Program-made: the position numbers and the translations under genes
Assembly: GCA_937138255.1 (NCBI GenBank)
Contig: CAKZOU010000012.1
Span: 1-43,527 of the forward strand
Source of the DNA: an uncultured Paracoccaceae bacterium
GTDB lineage: Bacteria; Pseudomonadota; Alphaproteobacteria; Rhodobacterales; Rhodobacteraceae
Direction: 5' to 3'
DNA: 43,527 bases
In this document: piece by piece, positions 43,265-43,527 of the stretch
Layout of the letters: each line of letters starts with the position of its first letter
Numbering within the stretch: position 1 is the first letter of the stretch
The notes under the pieces: model-generated
The model's input: only the letters and a program-made list of their open reading frames with translations
What the model was told of the DNA's origin: nothing
Databases searched by the model: none

Positions 43265-43527
43265 ATGACACAGCAAAAGACCCTTACCCTCGAAGGCTGG
43301 ATCCTCCTCTTCGTGCTCAGCGCGATTTGGGGCGGCTCGTTTCTGTCGAACAGAGTGGTGCTGGAAGAGGTCCCGGTGTTCACGGTCGTGGCGTTCCGCG
43401 TCGTGTTAGGCGCCATGCTGCTTTGGATCTGGGTTTTCTCGCGCGGCCTGCCGCTGCCGAAAGGCGGCAAACGCTGGGCGCTGATCGCCTTGTCGAGCGT
43501 TCTGAACAACGTGGTGCCCTTTACCCT
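43265..43527 (+). CDS. EamA (DMT) family transporter, cut by the window end
   Basis: The first 87 residues of a second DMT transporter. WILLFVLSAIWGGSFLSNRV and FTVVAFRVVLGAMLLWIWVF are the first helices of an EamA repeat, with the usual WGGS/F motif. It starts 52 bases after the previous EamA gene on the same strand. Possibly a paralogue, though similarity to it is low in the visible part. The frame is open at the window end. Confidence 0.88.
   Translation, partial: MTQQKTLTLEGWILLFVLSAIWGGSFLSNRVVLEEVPVFTVVAFRVVLGAMLLWIWVFSRGLPLPKGGKRWALIALSSVLNNVVPFT

Noticed and set aside
1-43527. CRISPR arrays, tRNA or rRNA genes, insertion sequences, prophage genes
   Set aside because: No regular direct repeats with spacers, no cloverleaf-like runs between genes, no transposase, integrase or phage structural motifs were seen.

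Overview
The window looks like chromosomal core DNA of an alphaproteobacterium of the Rhodobacterales (Rhodobacteraceae; Rhodobacter/Paracoccus/roseobacter type). The grounds are high GC by eye, the dusB(nifR3)-ntrB-ntrC-ntrY-ntrX array followed by trkA-trkH-hfq-hflX, a fused ispDF gene, an NtrC without the GAFTGA loop, DUF6456 and DUF6477 proteins, and a CtrA-type TTAA-N7-TTAAC site. Genus cannot be fixed from the sequence alone. I saw no rRNA, tRNA, CRISPR, insertion sequence or prophage. Coding density is very high and no gene-free stretch exceeds 300 bases.

Layout. 1-330: tail of an unrecognised, possibly receiver-like protein. 327-3560 (minus): yicC, gmk, gamma carbonic anhydrase and a trans-sulfuration enzyme, stop-to-start coupled. 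3637-4319: CtrA-like site and a PAS_5 protein. 4320-5693 (minus): class II DAHP synthase, with its terminator buried in the PAS gene. 5909-12214 (plus): a GlxA-type regulator and a complete branched-chain/hydrophobic amino acid ABC transporter (binding protein, two ATPases, two permeases). 12240-12361: a large palindromic terminator/repeat. 12362-13237 (minus): a 3-hydroxyisobutyrate dehydrogenase-family enzyme. 13329-15791 (plus): a membrane-anchored penicillin-acylase-type Ntn hydrolase.

15850-27632 (all minus) is one co-directional run: dusB, ntrB, ntrC, ntrY, ntrX, trkA, trkH, hfq, hflX. It combines tRNA modification, nitrogen two-component control, potassium uptake and RNA chaperone functions. 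On the other side, ispDF-pgpA-cinA run outward and are overlapped, then an ammonium transporter without a GlnK gene. Next come an MmgE/PrpD protein and a COQ10-like protein (minus), hpt with a small membrane protein (plus), then a LysR regulator divergent from a cytochrome c' and a diheme cytochrome c. lipA and a DUF6456 regulator-like protein (minus) follow. A divergent DUF6477 protein converges on an MttB-family methyltransferase. guaA, a small ABM monooxygenase and two EamA transporters (the last cut by the window end) finish the window.

The most notable points are: a repeat family at 3' ends (cores at 12240-12270, 12298-12361, 15792-15848, 32517-32540); three convergent gene pairs that share a CTAG with TAG stops on both strands; a palindrome that gives AmtB and the MmgE/PrpD protein almost the same C-terminus; NtrC and NtrX both lacking GAFTGA; an Hfq with Ser at two positions that line the proximal RNA site in E. 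coli; a perfect CtrA-type motif before the PAS gene; and the divergent, uncharacterised DUF6456/DUF6477 pair. Most genes are ordinary housekeeping; no clearly new multi-gene system is evident.
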